NCBI GenBank assembly: GCA_963204965.1
Contig: CAUJKA010000206.1
Span: forward strand, 1-32,538
DNA length: 32,538 bases
Reading direction: 5' to 3'
Source: Planctomycetota bacterium
GTDB taxonomy: Bacteria > Planctomycetota > Planctomycetia > Pirellulales > Pirellulaceae
Shown here piece after piece: positions 14,704-23,324 of the stretch. A program made the translations under genes and the position numbers. The notes below the pieces were generated by a model. The model did not search any database. It was given only the letters and a program-made list of their open reading frames with translations, and was not told where the DNA came from. Each line of letters starts with the position of its first letter. The stretch's first letter is position 1.

Positions 14704-16248
14704 ATGAAGAAATCATCTCGGCAATCATCTCGTAGAACGTTTATTCGTAACACTTCCGCACTCTCAGCCGCTGCTTTGATCGGCGGAGTTCATACACAGA
14801 CCAGTCGCGCTAGCACGATGGTCAATTCGCAAATGAACGCGGCAATCATCGGAACCGGTGGTCGTGGCAACGATCACATCGCGGAAATGATCAAGGCTGA
14901 AAACGCTACGATCACTCACATCTGCGAGGTTGATGCCAGTATAGCAGCCAGCAAAGCGAGCGCGATAGAAGGCAAGCAAGGCTCGAAGCCCGAGATCGTT
15001 CCAGACATTCGCAAGCTCTTGGAAAACAAATCGATCGACGTCGTCACTGTGGCCACACCCAACCACTGGCACGCTCTAGCTGGAATCTGGGCCATGCAAG
15101 CTGGCAAGCATGCCTATATCGAAAAGCCTGTCTGCTACAGCATCGAAGAAGGCACCGCCCTGGTCGCCGCGGCTCGCAAGTACAATCGTATGTGCCAAGT
15201 CGGTACACAGTGCCGAAGTAGCACCGCTTGTATCGAAGCCGCGCAGTTCATTCAGTCCGGCGGCATAGGCGATGTGAAGTTCGCTCGTGGGTTGTGCTAC
15301 AAGCGCCGCGCGTCGATAGGCCCGATCGGCGATTATCCAGTACCTGAGAGCGTTGACTTTGACCTGTGGAGCGGACCGGCTGAGTTCACAACTCCCAAGG
15401 TGACTCGGCCCAAGTTCCACTACGATTGGCACTGGCAACGACAGTTCGGCAATGGTGACTCGGGCAATCAAGGTCCACACCAAACAGACGTGGCTCGATG
15501 GGGATTGGGTATCGATACGCATCCCAATGCCATCCTTTCCTACGGTGGACGCTTGGGCTATCAAGCAGAAAAGAACGATCCCAATTTCGTTGACGCTGGC
15601 GACACCGCCAATACGCTGGTCACAGTCTTCGATTACGGCGACAAGTGCATCGTGTTCGAGACTCGCGGACTAAGCGTCGATGATTCGGCGGACGAAGAGC
15701 TGAACCGGTTGTTTGACTCCAAGACCGGCAACAAAGTCGGCGTCGTCTTCTACGGATCCAAGGGCTACGTGGTCCAGCGATCCTATGAGTATTGTGTTGC
15801 CTATGACAAAGAATTTAACGTCATCAAAGAGTTCAAAGCCAAGGGCGGTTTGAATACGGCTCACTTCGTCAATTTCTTGTCAGCCTGCGAGAAGGGTGAC
15901 CACAAATTATTGAACGCTGATGTTCGCGAAGGCCACCTCTCGGCGGGGCTGAGCCACCTTGGCAATATCTCGTACTATCTCGGCGAAAAGACTCTGGTGA
16001 CCGCAGAAGAACTTAAGAAGTCGTTGGGTGGAATCCGTAGCTTGGACGACAACTCGGCAACCGTCGATCGTACCGTCGCTCACCTTACGAAAAATGGAGT
16101 CGACTTAGGCAAGTACAAGCTATCTCTTGGGGCCTTGCTCAAGTTTGACCCAACCAAGGAAGTCTTCACGAACAACGAAGAAGCGAACAAGATGTTGGGA
16201 CGCAAGTATCGACCTGGATTCGAATGCCCTAAAGCAGCTAGCGTCTAA
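14704..16248 (+). CDS. Tat-exported Gfo/Idh/MocA-family oxidoreductase
   Basis: 514 residues. NAD(P)-dependent sugar or cyclitol dehydrogenase family. The N-terminus has a twin-arginine signal, SRRTFIRNTSALSAAALIGG (9-28), so it is probably exported folded with its cofactor. The Rossmann nucleotide loop is AAIIGTGGRGNDH (46-58), and the family's EKP motif is at 140-142 (YIEKPVCYS), with Lys141 the usual catalytic lysine. The following block (DWHWQRQFGNGDSGNQGPHQTDVARW) carries the histidine/aspartate residues of the C-terminal alpha/beta domain. Planctomycetes encode many such exported members, often near sulfatases and other sugar enzymes; the substrate here is unknown. It ends 129 bp from the convergent DUF1501 gene. 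Confidence 0.92.
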   Translation: MKKSSRQSSRRTFIRNTSALSAAALIGGVHTQTSRASTMVNSQMNAAIIGTGGRGNDHIAEMIKAENATITHICEVDASIAASKASAIEGKQGSKPEIVPDIRKLLENKSIDVVTVATPNHWHALAGIWAMQAGKHAYIEKPVCYSIEEGTALVAAARKYNRMCQVGTQCRSSTACIEAAQFIQSGGIGDVKFARGLCYKRRASIGPIGDYPVPESVDFDLWSGPAEFTTPKVTRPKFHYDWHWQRQFGNGDSGNQGPHQTDVARWGLGIDTHPNAILSYGGRLGYQAEKNDPNFVDAGDTANTLVTVFDYGDKCIVFETRGLSVDDSADEELNRLFDSKTGNKVGVVFYGSKGYVVQRSYEYCVAYDKEFNVIKEFKAKGGLNTAHFVNFLSACEKGDHKLLNADVREGHLSAGLSHLGNISYYLGEKTLVTAEELKKSLGGIRSLDDNSATVDRTVAHLTKNGVDLGKYKLSLGALLKFDPTKEVFTNNEEANKMLGRKYRPGFECPKAASV

Positions 16249-16283
16249 GTCGAAGTTAGTCTTGAACAATTCAGAAGATAGTA

Positions 16284-16319
16284 AAGCCAACCCAGCGGGC
16301 GATTCATTCCTGCTGGCTT
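16284..16319. terminator. Weak hairpin between convergent genes
   Basis: AAGCCA (16284-16289) pairs with TGGCTT (16314-16319), with further partial pairing inside (CAGC/GCTG). There is no T run. It could serve as a bidirectional transcript end between the oxidoreductase and the DUF1501 gene. Confidence 0.35.
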
Positions 16320-16376
16320 AGTGGCATCTCGAAATGTCAAATCTCTACGAGATTGTCCAATGACTTGCCTCAGGTC

Positions 16377-17603
16377 CTAGTGGAACAGTCGCAGAGTTTC
16401 GAAGTCGTGGCGGAGAATCTCCTTCGATGGAACGTCTAGCCATTTGCCCAGGAGGGTGGCGTAGACTTGACGAAAGTCTATCAAGCTCTTTAGGTCGCCA
16501 TCGACCAAATCGCTCATGTCAGGAGTGTCGCCGATCAGGCCTCCGCGTACGGGACTGCCAGCCAGGAACAGCGGCCCAGATGAGCCGTGGTCGGTACCTG
16601 CCGAATCATTCTCTGCCGCGCGACGACCAAACTCGCTAAAGGCGAGCACCACTACGCGATCATCGAGCTTGGCCGCTTTGAGATCGTTCAGGAACGCCTT
16701 CAAAGCCTCTGAGAATTCCCCCAACAAACGAGAATGCGAGGACTCTTGATTCGCATGCGTGTCATACCCCGATTGGATCGTGTAAAAGACTCGCGCCGTG
16801 TTCCCTCCGCGAAGAAGTTGGGAAACGAACTTGAGCTGACTTGCCAATCCCGAGTCTGGATAACTGGCTGTTGATCCGGATTTTTGATTCTGCTGTGCAA
16901 AGGCCTTCGCCGCTGATTGTGCAGTTACCGACTGTTTGCGAACAAATTGCTCGATGTCATTCAAATTGCGGCTCGTTATGGGACTCGGAACGGCTGACTG
17001 CATCGAAGACAACTCGAGCTGCAAATCTTCCGCGCGAGACAGACTAATTGCGCTCGATCGACGTCCCCATAATGCGACTGGCGTTTCCTGCCCACCGACG
17101 AAGATCGCATTCTGGGCTGTCGAAGCTTCGTTTGGCCGCTCAACATCTTCCGCCGCATAATCCAGTGCTGAACCAAGCCAGCCATAACCGCCGTGATCTG
17201 CGCTGTCGATACTCGCCGTTTGCCAAATCTTCATACTACTGAAGTGCGAGCGATTGGGGTTGGGATATCCTACGCCTTGAACGATAGCAAGCCGATCATC
17301 CTCAAACAACTCGAATGCCGCCTTCATGCTTCGATGCAAACCGACATGGTCGTTCAGCTTGTGCAGTTCACTTGTCTTCTGAAATAGTAACTTGCGAGCC
17401 CTGGCGTAGCCGTCGTCGGCGTAGGGAACCACGGTGTTGATTCCATCATTGCCTCCATCCAGTTGGATAACCACCAGTACTTTTTCGTCGGCAGACGCGC
17501 CGGAGGCGCTCGCTGTACTGGCGAACAAGCTGGGTAACAAAGGCGAGAACGATACCAATGCACCGCCTCCCGCGACCTTCAAGAACTCACGTCGAGATGT
17601 CAT
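16377..17603 (-). CDS. DUF1501 protein with twin-arginine signal
   Basis: 408 residues. The N-terminus MTSRREFLKVAGGGALVSFS is a Tat signal. The mature part begins the DUF1501 core with VLVVIQLDGGNDGINTVVPYADD (sulfatase/alkaline-phosphatase-like fold) and contains NPNRSHFSSMKIWQTA and the later SEFGRRAAENDSAGTDHGSSGPLFLAG block. That DHG segment resembles a metal-binding site. DUF1501 proteins are almost always next to DUF1800 proteins, as here; the biochemical role is not established. The ATG at 17603 starts the Tat signal; the frame is open 36 codons further, but that part lacks signal character. Last gene of the probable blaI-M56-DUF1800-DUF1501 unit. Confidence 0.9.
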   Translation of the reverse strand: MTSRREFLKVAGGGALVSFSPLLPSLFASTASASGASADEKVLVVIQLDGGNDGINTVVPYADDGYARARKLLFQKTSELHKLNDHVGLHRSMKAAFELFEDDRLAIVQGVGYPNPNRSHFSSMKIWQTASIDSADHGGYGWLGSALDYAAEDVERPNEASTAQNAIFVGGQETPVALWGRRSSAISLSRAEDLQLELSSMQSAVPSPITSRNLNDIEQFVRKQSVTAQSAAKAFAQQNQKSGSTASYPDSGLASQLKFVSQLLRGGNTARVFYTIQSGYDTHANQESSHSRLLGEFSEALKAFLNDLKAAKLDDRVVVLAFSEFGRRAAENDSAGTDHGSSGPLFLAGSPVRGGLIGDTPDMSDLVDGDLKSLIDFRQVYATLLGKWLDVPSKEILRHDFETLRLFH

Positions 17604-17621
17604 GGTACGCCTACCTTTATT

Positions 17622-17653
17622 AAGAAGTGATTCCAAAAAGAAGTGATTCCAAA
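17622..17653. repeat. Perfect 16-bp tandem duplication
   Basis: AAGAAGTGATTCCAAA occurs twice head to tail (17622-17637, 17638-17653) in the gap between the DUF1800 and DUF1501 genes, just upstream of the DUF1501 ribosome site. It looks like a recent slippage event. Confidence 0.85.
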
Positions 17654-17734
17654 ACCAGTTAAAAAGTGTGAACCAACCGCAGCGATTGCCCTTTGCATTT
17701 CGGCCGCACAAATAAAACGAGCAATTGCGCCGAG

Positions 17735-19093
17735 TTACGCCAAGTAGTAATCTGGGCTAGCCATCAGCCGTGCAATCATATGGGACAATGGCGTCTCCGA
17801 GCTGTTCAAGTCGCCGATGACGATAGACACCTGTTCCGCGGTGCTTGTTCCGTAGAGCAATGTAGCTAGCCATTGAGCCCGATCGCGTAAATGACTTCCA
17901 ACAGCGTATTGTTCTAGTAGCTTTACGAGTGAAGACTCCACCCGTGCAGGGTCGCTGGATTGCCAAAGCTGTCCCATCGCCAAAGCACTGGCAAAATTGC
18001 AGCGCGCGACTATCGACCGAGATCCCAACCAAGATCGGCCGCCATTCCACCCGCCAACGTTGGGTGGGTAGAACAGATCTTGCCCCATGCGTGTCGACCA
18101 CTCCGACAGCTGCAGAGTGTTTGGTGGCGGATCGTCCAATTCCAGCGCCTTCACTGCGGAGATCACACTCTCCGTTGGGCTCGTAATCCTGGTGCGTAAG
18201 TTGTTTGCAGAAAAGAAACGCTCTGATTTCAGTACCGTTTCAACCGCCCAACCAATATTCAAGTCTTGACGCTGAAGCCCTGCGGCTAAATCCGCCAACG
18301 CGGCCTCATCATACGTGTTCTCGCCCATGAATGTCGAGCAGATTCGCCACGCCAATCGTCTGGCGGTTGCAGGATGCTCCAATGTTCGCTGCAACAATCC
18401 GTCACCGTCCAGCGTCAATCGCGATCCAAATATTTCGAGCTGGCCATCATCATGTCGCGACTCCTGATATACGAATTCGTCTTTTTTGATTGTCCAACCC
18501 GTTAAAGCTCGTGCGGCGGACTGGATATCATTCTCGCTGTAGTTGCCGATTCCAAGTGTGAATAGCTCTAGCAACTCTCGCCCCAAGTTCTCGTTGGGGT
18601 GCCCTTTGCGATTCGCATCAGCGTCCAGCCACTTCAACATAGCAGGCTGCTTCAAAGTTGCGGAAAGCAGCTTCCCAAACGGTCCACGCGAGTGAGTTCT
18701 TAGGAGCTGGTTCTGATCGTGCATCCACAGCAGATTTTCCACTTTCCGATTACTGGTAGCGAAGTGGTTGTGCCACATCAATGTCAGTCGCTCGCCGAGT
18801 GGATCAGGGGACTTCAGCATCCTGAGGAACCACCAGGCCTTCAGACGAATGGCACTGTTCGATGCAACCGCAGCTTGCGCAATGTTCTGCGACAGGGCTT
18901 CAAATTCGGCATTGAATTTCGAACGCTCATGCCCGCTCAAAAGGCGATGAATGGCTGCCTCTGGGCCCTCTCTCAAATCGCGTTGGACTTCGCTCCAACT
19001 TGCCGCGAAAGCAGCGCGACGATGCAAATGGACGACGCGCTCGACATTCCAAGGGGCTTCGTTCTTAGGCTGATAAGGGGTCCAAGCAGACAT
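17735..19093 (-). CDS. DUF1800 protein
   Basis: 452 residues. Typical DUF1800 features are the opening HLHRRAAFAAS (about 23-33), LTLMWHNHFATSNRKV (about 102-117), GHPNENLGRELLELFTLGIGNYSENDI (about 163-189) and ALTGWTI. The FYPPNVGGWNGGRSWL block also fits the family. No signal peptide is visible, unlike the partner DUF1501 protein. The function of the family is unknown; the histidine/glutamate-rich blocks suggest a metal site. It starts 30 bp after the M56 gene ends and precedes DUF1501, so it probably belongs to the BlaI-regulated transcript. Confidence 0.9.
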   Translation of the reverse strand: MSAWTPYQPKNEAPWNVERVVHLHRRAAFAASWSEVQRDLREGPEAAIHRLLSGHERSKFNAEFEALSQNIAQAAVASNSAIRLKAWWFLRMLKSPDPLGERLTLMWHNHFATSNRKVENLLWMHDQNQLLRTHSRGPFGKLLSATLKQPAMLKWLDADANRKGHPNENLGRELLELFTLGIGNYSENDIQSAARALTGWTIKKDEFVYQESRHDDGQLEIFGSRLTLDGDGLLQRTLEHPATARRLAWRICSTFMGENTYDEAALADLAAGLQRQDLNIGWAVETVLKSERFFSANNLRTRITSPTESVISAVKALELDDPPPNTLQLSEWSTRMGQDLFYPPNVGGWNGGRSWLGSRSIVARCNFASALAMGQLWQSSDPARVESSLVKLLEQYAVGSHLRDRAQWLATLLYGTSTAEQVSIVIGDLNSSETPLSHMIARLMASPDYYLA

Positions 19094-19123
19094 GGTTCTG
19101 ACTCCAAGGCATAAGGTGATGGA

Positions 19124-22100
19124 TCACTCGTCAAACTTGGGGGTGAATTCGCCTAGATCCAAGGTCTCGCCCGATTGAACGGTGAAGTCCTTGTAAGGTC
19201 CATCAATTCTTCCGCCGATCAGTAAACGGTACGTGGCGCCGGGGATCAGAGCCGGGAACGTGTGGTATCTATCTATACCTTCTTGAACCTCTTGAGGGTT
19301 TCCATAGTTGATTCGATCCAAGTTGGCGACAAAGTCGGAATCCGCCAGCGTCTTCCCTGCTTTCATTGCGTCAAAATCATACTTCATCTCGCCAGGTGTC
19401 AGGACGAAGTAGAGCACAGGGGAGAATTGCCTATCTACTCTATCCAGAATGAATTTGGCTTTTGCCGATCCGCATGGCTTGAGGACAACGCTCATAGGCT
19501 CTTTGGAAGCTCGCAAATTGACCATCGCCCCGAGCTTATTGCGCGGATCTAAGAAGTAAACCGGATGCTCCTGATCTGCTGTCAGTCCCTTGAGTCGAAA
19601 GGTGCCGCCCAGTGTTGGCCCCGAAACTCCACGCCACTCCCCTGTGTAATCCCAGACGTCCAGGTTCGTAGCCAGAACCGCGTTGTTAATCGGCTTGCCC
19701 TGCTCGTCGACGATCTTACCGCTTACCTCATGGCCTGGTTTGATTCGGATTTCGACCTCGATGGAATCGTTCTCCTTGCTTGTGTTGACTTCGTGGAGTG
19801 CGTGAGCATAGACGCGACTACCGCCTGGTTTGCCCGATTGGATTTCACGACTAAGCTTGTGTTGCAAGATATAGTTTGCGTCCTTCTTCTTGACCAACAA
19901 CGTTCCGCGCCCGTGAGGCACGGCGAAAGTAAAGTTGCCGTTCGCGTCTGTAGTCTGCTGAGCCTGCCAACCAGTGACGACATTCGCGGGCATGCCGCTT
20001 TGAACTCCCGCTTCGAATGTGATCGTAGCTCCTTCAACTGGTTTGTCTGACCCCTCTTCCAAGACCCGACCTCGCACGAGTGACACACGCGGAACCTTGA
20101 TGTTGACTTCGCGAGTCAGTTCGCTGTTTTCCCAAGTGATACGTTCTGTCTGTCGCGCCATGTAGGGAACTCCGCTTGGTGGATAGGCAGACACTCCGAA
20201 TCGAATGCCTGGATTGGGCAGGACACGATACTTGCCTTCTGCGTCGGTAACGCCTTCCACCGACATCATCGAACCAAACTCCTGTTGGCTGGCCCAAATC
20301 GAGATCTTGGCTCCAGGGACTGGTTCGCCTGAATCCTCATACGTGATGGTGCCTGTAAAGACTTTTGCCGAACCAAGGGCGATGACAGCTTCTTCTCCTG
20401 GCTTGGTGTTTTTCACCAGAGCCCGATACGTTCCATCGCGTGGACCGCGTTGTTCAGGTTCGCCAGTATTAATTGCAATATCCTGGGGAGCGAATCGCTT
20501 GCTGTTGACAAGCGACATGTAAATTCCATGGTCTTTGGGAAGACCGGTCAGTTTGAATCGCCCCGAAGCATCGGTGGTGACACTTGGCACCCAAGCGGCT
20601 GGACGCTTCACGTCGGGCTTGCTGCGAAAGCCTACCCCGCTCTCGAACATCCGCTCAAGTGCAGCAGCCGGGTTGATGACAGCTTCGATCTGAAGCGATT
20701 CGTTGGCAGCAGGTTGTCCTTCAACGTCTATCAACTTGCCTTCGACGATTCCTTCCTCGTGCAACTTTACGTCGATCGTCGACAGCCCATCTAAAGGAAG
20801 AATACTCGGTCCGCCAAGCAGTTTCCAGCCTATTCCGTAACCGTCACGCCGCGCGATCAGAAATCGAACATTCTGTGGATTGCTATCCGTCGGGAGAATG
20901 TTGTCATCGATTTGGCAATGCCCCTGAGCATCTGTCATTGACTCAATAAAGAGCTTCATCTCTCCCTTCTCAAGATCGTATCCCACCACCGCAACATGCG
21001 TGCTGGCGGAAACGCTGCCGTCTGGAAGAGTGACCACGACTAACATCTTGCCTTGTTGTGCCTCGTCTTCCTTAGATTGCGATACAGCTTGCGTTTCAGC
21101 ATTGCCGCTCTGGGCCGTCTCGCCGGCGATCGCTTTCTGCTTAGGTACACCTACTAGGCCTACAGTTAGTGTTCCAGCCATTCCGACCGTGATAACAGCG
21201 ATCATCAAGAGGTGGCCTACTCGCGTCGATAAGCTCCGTGAAGTGTCCAAGATGCGCTCGACACGCCGAGCGAGTATGCTTCGGAGCGAAACAATCCCGA
21301 CTCCTGCTGCTGCTACAGCAGCGGCCGAAACGTCGGCGGAAAGCTCGGCAATATCAACCAAGCGGTGTGCGTAGTCGTGACGATTGGCACCATTCGACAC
21401 GACAATGTCGTCGCAAACTTCCTCTGCAGCGATCTCAATACGTCGCGAGAGCATCCACATCAGCGGCTGGAACCAATAGATGGCCGTCGTGACCTGACGT
21501 GCCAAATTCCAATGACAATCGAGTCGGCGAAGGTGAGCCAACTCGTGGACCAACACGTCTCGCATTGGCAAGTTGAGATCGTCGTCAGGTAACAAAATGC
21601 AGGCATGTTTTGCAAGTCCGATGCCTGCTAAACACGGGCTCGAAATGAACGGACTGATCATTACATCAGGGGTAGAAACAGAAAGCTCGTTCGCAAGTCT
21701 GTGGCATAACTGCGTTGTCGACGCGTCGGCACATTCGGCTTCACGAACGAGTTTGGACATCTTCAACCAAGAGCTCGCAAGCCGCGCGAGCAGGCATCCG
21801 CTAACTAACACCCACGCGAGCAACACGAATGGAGACGCGAGTCCCAGCCAATAGACTTCGAAAAGTATCCATTCGCTGGCGGCAGTCGTACTGGTTTCGA
21901 TCGCACTACTTGATTCATGAATCGCCTGCCGTGCGGTCGACTCTGATGTTAAATTTGCACTTGGCGGTGGTTCGATGATTGAGTTTCCACCATCGACTGC
22001 GCTGGCCATTGAATTTATCTCAACATCCGACTCTGCCTTAACGGTCGGCAAGCTTTCGCTCGTCGAAGAAGCATATGCGGTGACATTACTTTGCGTCGGA

Positions 22101-22378
22101 TCGATCCTGGTCATTTGATACGCTGACGCGAGTGTAATGGACCAGCCCGAAACACCGATGCGTCCCAATCCCCACGTCGCGATGGGACACAGGAGCACAG
22201 CCACAAGTGTCGTGCGATAGATCAACGACTGAACCGCTGCGCCCTTCCGTTGCAAGTAACGAGCGAGCAGCAAACCAGCGATGATCAGCAACGTAGACTG
22301 AACAAGCCAATTAATTGCGAACTCCACTGCGCCGGCGGCAGCAGACATGATTGCCATCTCTGGGTTGAGAGAATTCAT
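19124..22378 (-). CDS. M56 (BlaR1-like) membrane metalloprotease with carboxypeptidase-regulatory-like sensor repeats
   Basis: 1084 residues. N-terminal half: hydrophobic helices at about 20-40, 52-72, 177-200 and 387-411. The cytosolic M56 zinc-protease domain has VHELAHLRRLD (zinc ligands H278, H282; catalytic E279), followed by RRIEIAAEEVCDD with the third-ligand region. In BlaR1/MecR1, ligand binding outside the membrane activates this protease, which inactivates the BlaI/MecI repressor. Here the extracellular penicillin-binding sensor is replaced by about 660 residues of beta-sandwich repeats. These have carboxypeptidase regulatory-like character (for example VEGKLIDVEGQPAANESL, FTGTITYEDSGEPVPGAKI, VRGRVLEEGSDKPVEGATI, VSGKIVDEQGKPINNAVL). 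The ligand is unknown. It lies 64 bp after the blaI-like gene and 30 bp before DUF1800. AAAGGTG about 9 nt before the ATG is the likely ribosome site. Confidence 0.88.
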   Translation of the reverse strand: MNSLNPEMAIMSAAAGAVEFAINWLVQSTLLIIAGLLLARYLQRKGAAVQSLIYRTTLVAVLLCPIATWGLGRIGVSGWSITLASAYQMTRIDPTQSNVTAYASSTSESLPTVKAESDVEINSMASAVDGGNSIIEPPPSANLTSESTARQAIHESSSAIETSTTAASEWILFEVYWLGLASPFVLLAWVLVSGCLLARLASSWLKMSKLVREAECADASTTQLCHRLANELSVSTPDVMISPFISSPCLAGIGLAKHACILLPDDDLNLPMRDVLVHELAHLRRLDCHWNLARQVTTAIYWFQPLMWMLSRRIEIAAEEVCDDIVVSNGANRHDYAHRLVDIAELSADVSAAAVAAAGVGIVSLRSILARRVERILDTSRSLSTRVGHLLMIAVITVGMAGTLTVGLVGVPKQKAIAGETAQSGNAETQAVSQSKEDEAQQGKMLVVVTLPDGSVSASTHVAVVGYDLEKGEMKLFIESMTDAQGHCQIDDNILPTDSNPQNVRFLIARRDGYGIGWKLLGGPSILPLDGLSTIDVKLHEEGIVEGKLIDVEGQPAANESLQIEAVINPAAALERMFESGVGFRSKPDVKRPAAWVPSVTTDASGRFKLTGLPKDHGIYMSLVNSKRFAPQDIAINTGEPEQRGPRDGTYRALVKNTKPGEEAVIALGSAKVFTGTITYEDSGEPVPGAKISIWASQQEFGSMMSVEGVTDAEGKYRVLPNPGIRFGVSAYPPSGVPYMARQTERITWENSELTREVNIKVPRVSLVRGRVLEEGSDKPVEGATITFEAGVQSGMPANVVTGWQAQQTTDANGNFTFAVPHGRGTLLVKKKDANYILQHKLSREIQSGKPGGSRVYAHALHEVNTSKENDSIEVEIRIKPGHEVSGKIVDEQGKPINNAVLATNLDVWDYTGEWRGVSGPTLGGTFRLKGLTADQEHPVYFLDPRNKLGAMVNLRASKEPMSVVLKPCGSAKAKFILDRVDRQFSPVLYFVLTPGEMKYDFDAMKAGKTLADSDFVANLDRINYGNPQEVQEGIDRYHTFPALIPGATYRLLIGGRIDGPYKDFTVQSGETLDLGEFTPKFDE

Positions 22379-22442
22379 GGAAGTGCACCTTTTTGCATAT
22401 CAAAGACGGTGTTGGGGTGATCGAACTTAAAGGTAAGAGCAA

Positions 22443-22820
22443 CTACTTCTTACTACGTTTGTTGTTGATCATGTCACGAATCTGGTCGATCTCTTTACGA
22501 GAGACCTTCTTGTCGTTGAGCAGATGTGCCATCAAATTGGCAGCGTCTCCACCGAACACGCGTTCGACCAAGTCACGTGTCGCCGATTCTTTGAATTGCT
22601 GTTCTTCCACAAGAGGGAAGAACAGAAACGTACGGCCTTCGGCTGCATGATCAACGGCCCCTTTTTCTTCGAGACCCCTCAGTAGCGTTTGAACCGTACT
22701 GTGCGCTATCTCTTCTCGCTCACTTATGGCATCCGTAATTTCACGGGCTGTCGCACGTTTCTTGTCCCACAGGACTTGCATGATCAAGAGTTGAATTCGA
22801 CCCAATTGCGTAGCAGTCAT
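22443..22820 (-). CDS. BlaI/MecI/CopY-family repressor
   Basis: 125 residues, the usual size. An N-terminal winged helix (about 1-72) shows LGRIQLLIMQVLWDKKRATAREITDAI and the recognition segment IAHSTVQTLLRGLEEKGAV, as in BlaI/MecI. The C-terminal helices (about 75-120) serve dimerisation and would hold the site cut or masked on induction. The gene for an M56 protease follows, the classical sensor-repressor pair. Two abutting dyads in its own promoter (22905-22936) are the likely operators, so the unit should be self-repressed. That it answers to beta-lactams is not indicated: no beta-lactamase or penicillin-binding sensor is present. Confidence 0.92.
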   Translation of the reverse strand: MTATQLGRIQLLIMQVLWDKKRATAREITDAISEREEIAHSTVQTLLRGLEEKGAVDHAAEGRTFLFFPLVEEQQFKESATRDLVERVFGGDAANLMAHLLNDKKVSRKEIDQIRDMINNKRSKK

Positions 22821-22904
22821 CGCAGCTGACTCCCTAAGAATACTCGTGGAACAACATCTTTTCGGCTTACACTCAAGTAGCTGAAGGCACGGACCAAATT
22901 GATC

Positions 22905-22920
22905 GTTTAGTCGACTAAAC
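22905..22920. promoter_or_regulatory. Predicted BlaI operator, box 1 (perfect dyad)
   Basis: GTTTAGTCGACTAAAC, a perfect 16-bp palindrome lying at or just after the predicted transcription start of the repressor gene, read on the minus strand. Confidence 0.75.
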
Positions 22921-22936
22921 GTTTAGTTCACTAAAT
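22921..22936. promoter_or_regulatory. Predicted BlaI operator, box 2 (near-perfect dyad)
   Basis: GTTTAGTTCACTAAAT, directly abutting box 1 and sharing its GTTTAGT/ACTAAA arms. It overlaps the -10 hexamer, so bound repressor would block polymerase. Confidence 0.7.
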
Positions 22937-22962
22937 CTAGCAAGGTAGATGGTGCAAGTCAA
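22934..22962 (-). promoter_or_regulatory. Promoter of the BlaI/M56/DUF1800/DUF1501 unit
   Basis: On the minus strand: TTGACT (22962-22957), 17-bp spacer, TAGATT (22939-22934). The start site is expected near 22927, inside the operator pair and about 105 bases before the repressor's ATG. Confidence 0.7.
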
Positions 22963-23324
22963 CAAGGAAAGTGATATTACTTTTCATTTCTGTCGTACTC
23001 ACCGGGAGCGTTGAAAATCCTAGTCCCTGCCTTGGTGGATCAACTCCCATCGCGTTAGACGGTTCAAATTACTGATTTGGCTCAATAAGGAATTCGCCAG
23101 CGATTAGGCAAAACGAAGCTCGTCCTAGTGAGCGTCTTCCTTTCAGAGATATTCGATAAAGGTGATAGCGGCGATCAAAGGGCAGATTCAAAAAATTCTC
23201 CTGTTATCGACCTCGGCCAACCTACGGTTTGGTAAGAGTGGAGAGAATCAATCAAACTGCCTTCGCGGTAGCTCACAAGGTTTCCACCACCTGAGTTTTC
23301 TTCTTTTCGACGGCCCATATTCTG

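Larger units (their letters stand above)
22821..23324. other. Intergenic region between the BlaI-like repressor and the desaturase
   Basis: About 500 bases. It holds the repressor promoter and operators (22905-22962) and an imperfect dyad at 22968-22983 (AAAGTGATATTACTTT, arms AAAGT/ACTTT) just upstream of the -35 box. TTAGGCAAAA near 23104 recalls the motif at 1550. I see no convincing promoter for the desaturase and no small gene; the 137-codon frame at 23162-23575 lacks protein character. Confidence 0.5.

Noticed and set aside
19565..20050. 161-codon plus-strand frame inside the M56 gene
   Set aside because: Opposite a well-supported 1084-residue protein; no motif of its own.
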